From CAYVOX01 sp964453035 (GTDB lineage: Bacteria > Chloroflexota > Anaerolineae > Anaerolineales > Anaerolineaceae): a stretch of DNA of 6,373 nt. This document shows positions 5,086-6,373 of this stretch, one piece after another (position 1 is the stretch's first letter; each line of letters begins with the position of its first letter). Below the pieces are notes generated by a model. The model made no database searches. It saw only the letters and a list, made by a program, of their open reading frames with translations, and was not told the DNA's origin. The translations under genes were made by a program, and so were the position numbers. The stretch is from positions 1-6,373 of the forward strand of contig CAYVOX010000164.1 of NCBI GenBank assembly GCA_964453035.1, written 5' to 3'.

Positions 5086-6373
5086 TTAGAAAGGTAAAAC
5101 CAGGGCCATGTTGGGGCCGCGGAAGAAGATGCCGATGATGGTCATGATGACTAAACCGGTGATAGCAAAGGCAAACACGCCCAGCAGCGCCTCGCTGTGG
5201 TTGGCGCGCTCTTTCTGGTGGAGATCGCTCTTGCGCAGGCCGAAGTACAGGCCGACGAAGACCAGCAGGGTGAGGAGGAAGGGGATGAGGCCGGTGGTGA
5301 TCTCGGGCAGCAGGGCAGGCAGCCAGGCGGGCAGGTCGATGAGGTACTCATCCAGGACGACCAGGATGGGGGTGAGGTTGAGCGCCAGGGCGGAGCCAAT
5401 GAGGGCGGCGCGCTTGCCGACGGGTGAGCGGAAGTAGGTACCCACGTCTTTGTCGTCGCGGTCAACGAAGGGGATGGAGACCAGGGCGGCGGCAGCCAGG
5501 CCAACCAGGGCCAGGGCAGCCAGGGGGTGCATGTGCAGGAGCAGTTCCTGCAGGCCGAGGAAGTACCAGGCGGCCTTGGCGGGGTTGGGGGAGCTGATGG
5601 GGTTGGCGATGGGACCCAGCGGGGCGGGGGTGAGCATGGCCCACAGGATGACGAAGACGATCACCACCAGCATGGCAGCCAGTTCGATGTTGACCAGGTG
5701 CGGGATGGTGAGCAGGCGGCGGATGGGCTCGTTTTCTTTGGGCTTGGGGTGGGTGATGCCGCCATCCTTGCGGATGCGCCAGAAGTGGTAGCCCAGCAGC
5801 AGGACGACGCAGGAGGTGAGGAAGACCACGTGCAGGGCGTAGAAGTTGCTGAGGGCAGCCTGGCCGACCTGGGGGCCGCCGAGGAAGAAGGAGCGCAGGG
5901 CGTTGCCGACCAGGGGGATGTAGGCCATAAGGCTGGTGCTGACCGTGATCGCCCAGTAAGCCAACTGGTCCCACGGCAGCAGATAACCGGTGAAGTTTAA
6001 GGCCAGCACCAGCACAAATAAGGTTAGCCCGATCAACCAGTTGGCAGCTCTCCCCTGCTTGAACGATCCTGTAAAAAAGACACGTAAGAGATGAAGAAAA
6101 GTGGTCACCACCAGGAAGTTAGCCGACCAGTGGTGAATGCCGCGCACCAGCGAGCCGAAGATGACCTCGGTTTCCATTTGTTGGATGCTGATGTAGGCGA
6201 AGTCAATGCGCGCATCGTAGCGGAACATGAGCAGCAGGCCGGTGAGGCCGATGAGAGCCATGAGCACGGCGGAGATGCCGCCCAGACCCCAGGTGTACCA
6301 GAAGCGCAGGGCAGGCGCCGGTACGCTGATGGGATGGAGGTGCAGGATGAGGTTGTTGCCCACCTGCAGGCCG
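5086..6373 (-). CDS. Cytochrome b of a bc-type quinol oxidase complex, b6-like, fused b6/subunit IV form (5' partial)
   Basis: Membrane subunit that oxidises quinol and carries electrons between two b hemes. Numbering is from the GTG at 6363. About nine hydrophobic helices are visible. Helix B has H77 and H91 and helix D has H178 and H193. The 15-residue step on helix D is typical of b6-type proteins; mitochondrial-type cytochrome b has 14. GYLLPW (126-131) matches the conserved turn after helix C. The subunit IV-like half holds the quinol-site motif as AAWY (264-267) instead of PEWY, followed by FLGLQE. Two extra helices follow (about 355-425), ending in FFRGPNMALVLPF. The residue matching the Cys that binds the extra covalent heme in b6 proteins is Gly26, so that heme is not expected. 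The frame stays open to the edge and the visible N-terminus starts late, so GTG 6363 is probably internal. It is the first visible gene of the cluster. The family call is firm; the exact start is unknown. Confidence 0.95.
   Translation of the reverse strand, partial: GLQVGNNLILHLHPISVPAPALRFWYTWGLGGISAVLMALIGLTGLLLMFRYDARIDFAYISIQQMETEVIFGSLVRGIHHWSANFLVVTTFLHLLRVFFTGSFKQGRAANWLIGLTLFVLVLALNFTGYLLPWDQLAYWAITVSTSLMAYIPLVGNALRSFFLGGPQVGQAALSNFYALHVVFLTSCVVLLLGYHFWRIRKDGGITHPKPKENEPIRRLLTIPHLVNIELAAMLVVIVFVILWAMLTPAPLGPIANPISSPNPAKAAWYFLGLQELLLHMHPLAALALVGLAAAALVSIPFVDRDDKDVGTYFRSPVGKRAALIGSALALNLTPILVVLDEYLIDLPAWLPALLPEITTGLIPFLLTLLVFVGLYFGLRKSDLHQKERANHSEALLGVFAFAITGLVIMTIIGIFFRGPNMALVLPF

Noticed and set aside
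6361..6363. GTG as the cytochrome b start
   Set aside because: The frame continues open to the window edge, and cytochrome b proteins of this type usually have more residues before the NLILHLHP segment. I treat the gene as 5' partial.

Overview
The window holds one minus-strand gene cluster. Read 5'->3' on that strand, from high to low coordinates, it encodes: a cytochrome b (5' end outside the window); a Rieske iron-sulfur protein; a hexaheme c-type cytochrome; a dodecaheme c-type cytochrome; and a very large multiheme cytochrome that runs off the low-coordinate edge. The gaps are 17, 12, 51 and 19 bases. Each gene whose 5' end is visible has a purine-rich ribosome-binding site, so this looks like one transcription unit whose promoter and terminator both lie outside the window. 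No RNA gene, insertion sequence, CRISPR array or plus-strand gene is supported, and no gene-free stretch exceeds 51 bases.

Organism: GC-rich DNA, a proline/threonine linker rich in PTNTPTNT-type sequence, a heme-free N-terminal domain resembling DUF5667, and a b6-like cytochrome b with a C-terminal extension together suggest Chloroflexota, most likely an Anaerolineae-type bacterium. This is inference from style; no marker gene is present.

How the genes fit together: cytochrome b and Rieske form the quinol-oxidising core of a bc-type complex. A normal monoheme cytochrome c1 gene is missing. In its place is a membrane-anchored protein with one class-I cytochrome c domain fused to five more CXXCH hemes. 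A 12-heme anchored cytochrome follows, sharing a five-heme module with it, and then an anchored protein with at least 26 CXXCH hemes and a Pro/Thr stalk. The three c-type proteins carry 44 CXXCH motifs within the window. The simplest reading is that electrons from (mena)quinol pass through b hemes and a probably low-potential Rieske cluster into a chain of multiheme cytochromes reaching away from the membrane, to an extracellular or periplasmic acceptor or partner that cannot be identified here.

Most unusual points: the length and regular 37-residue two-heme repeat of the last protein; the near-complete set of candidate distal histidines in it; the five-heme module shared by two neighbouring genes; and the departures from canonical quinol-site and Rieske motifs (AAWY for PEWY, CPCHAASF for CPCHGSxY).
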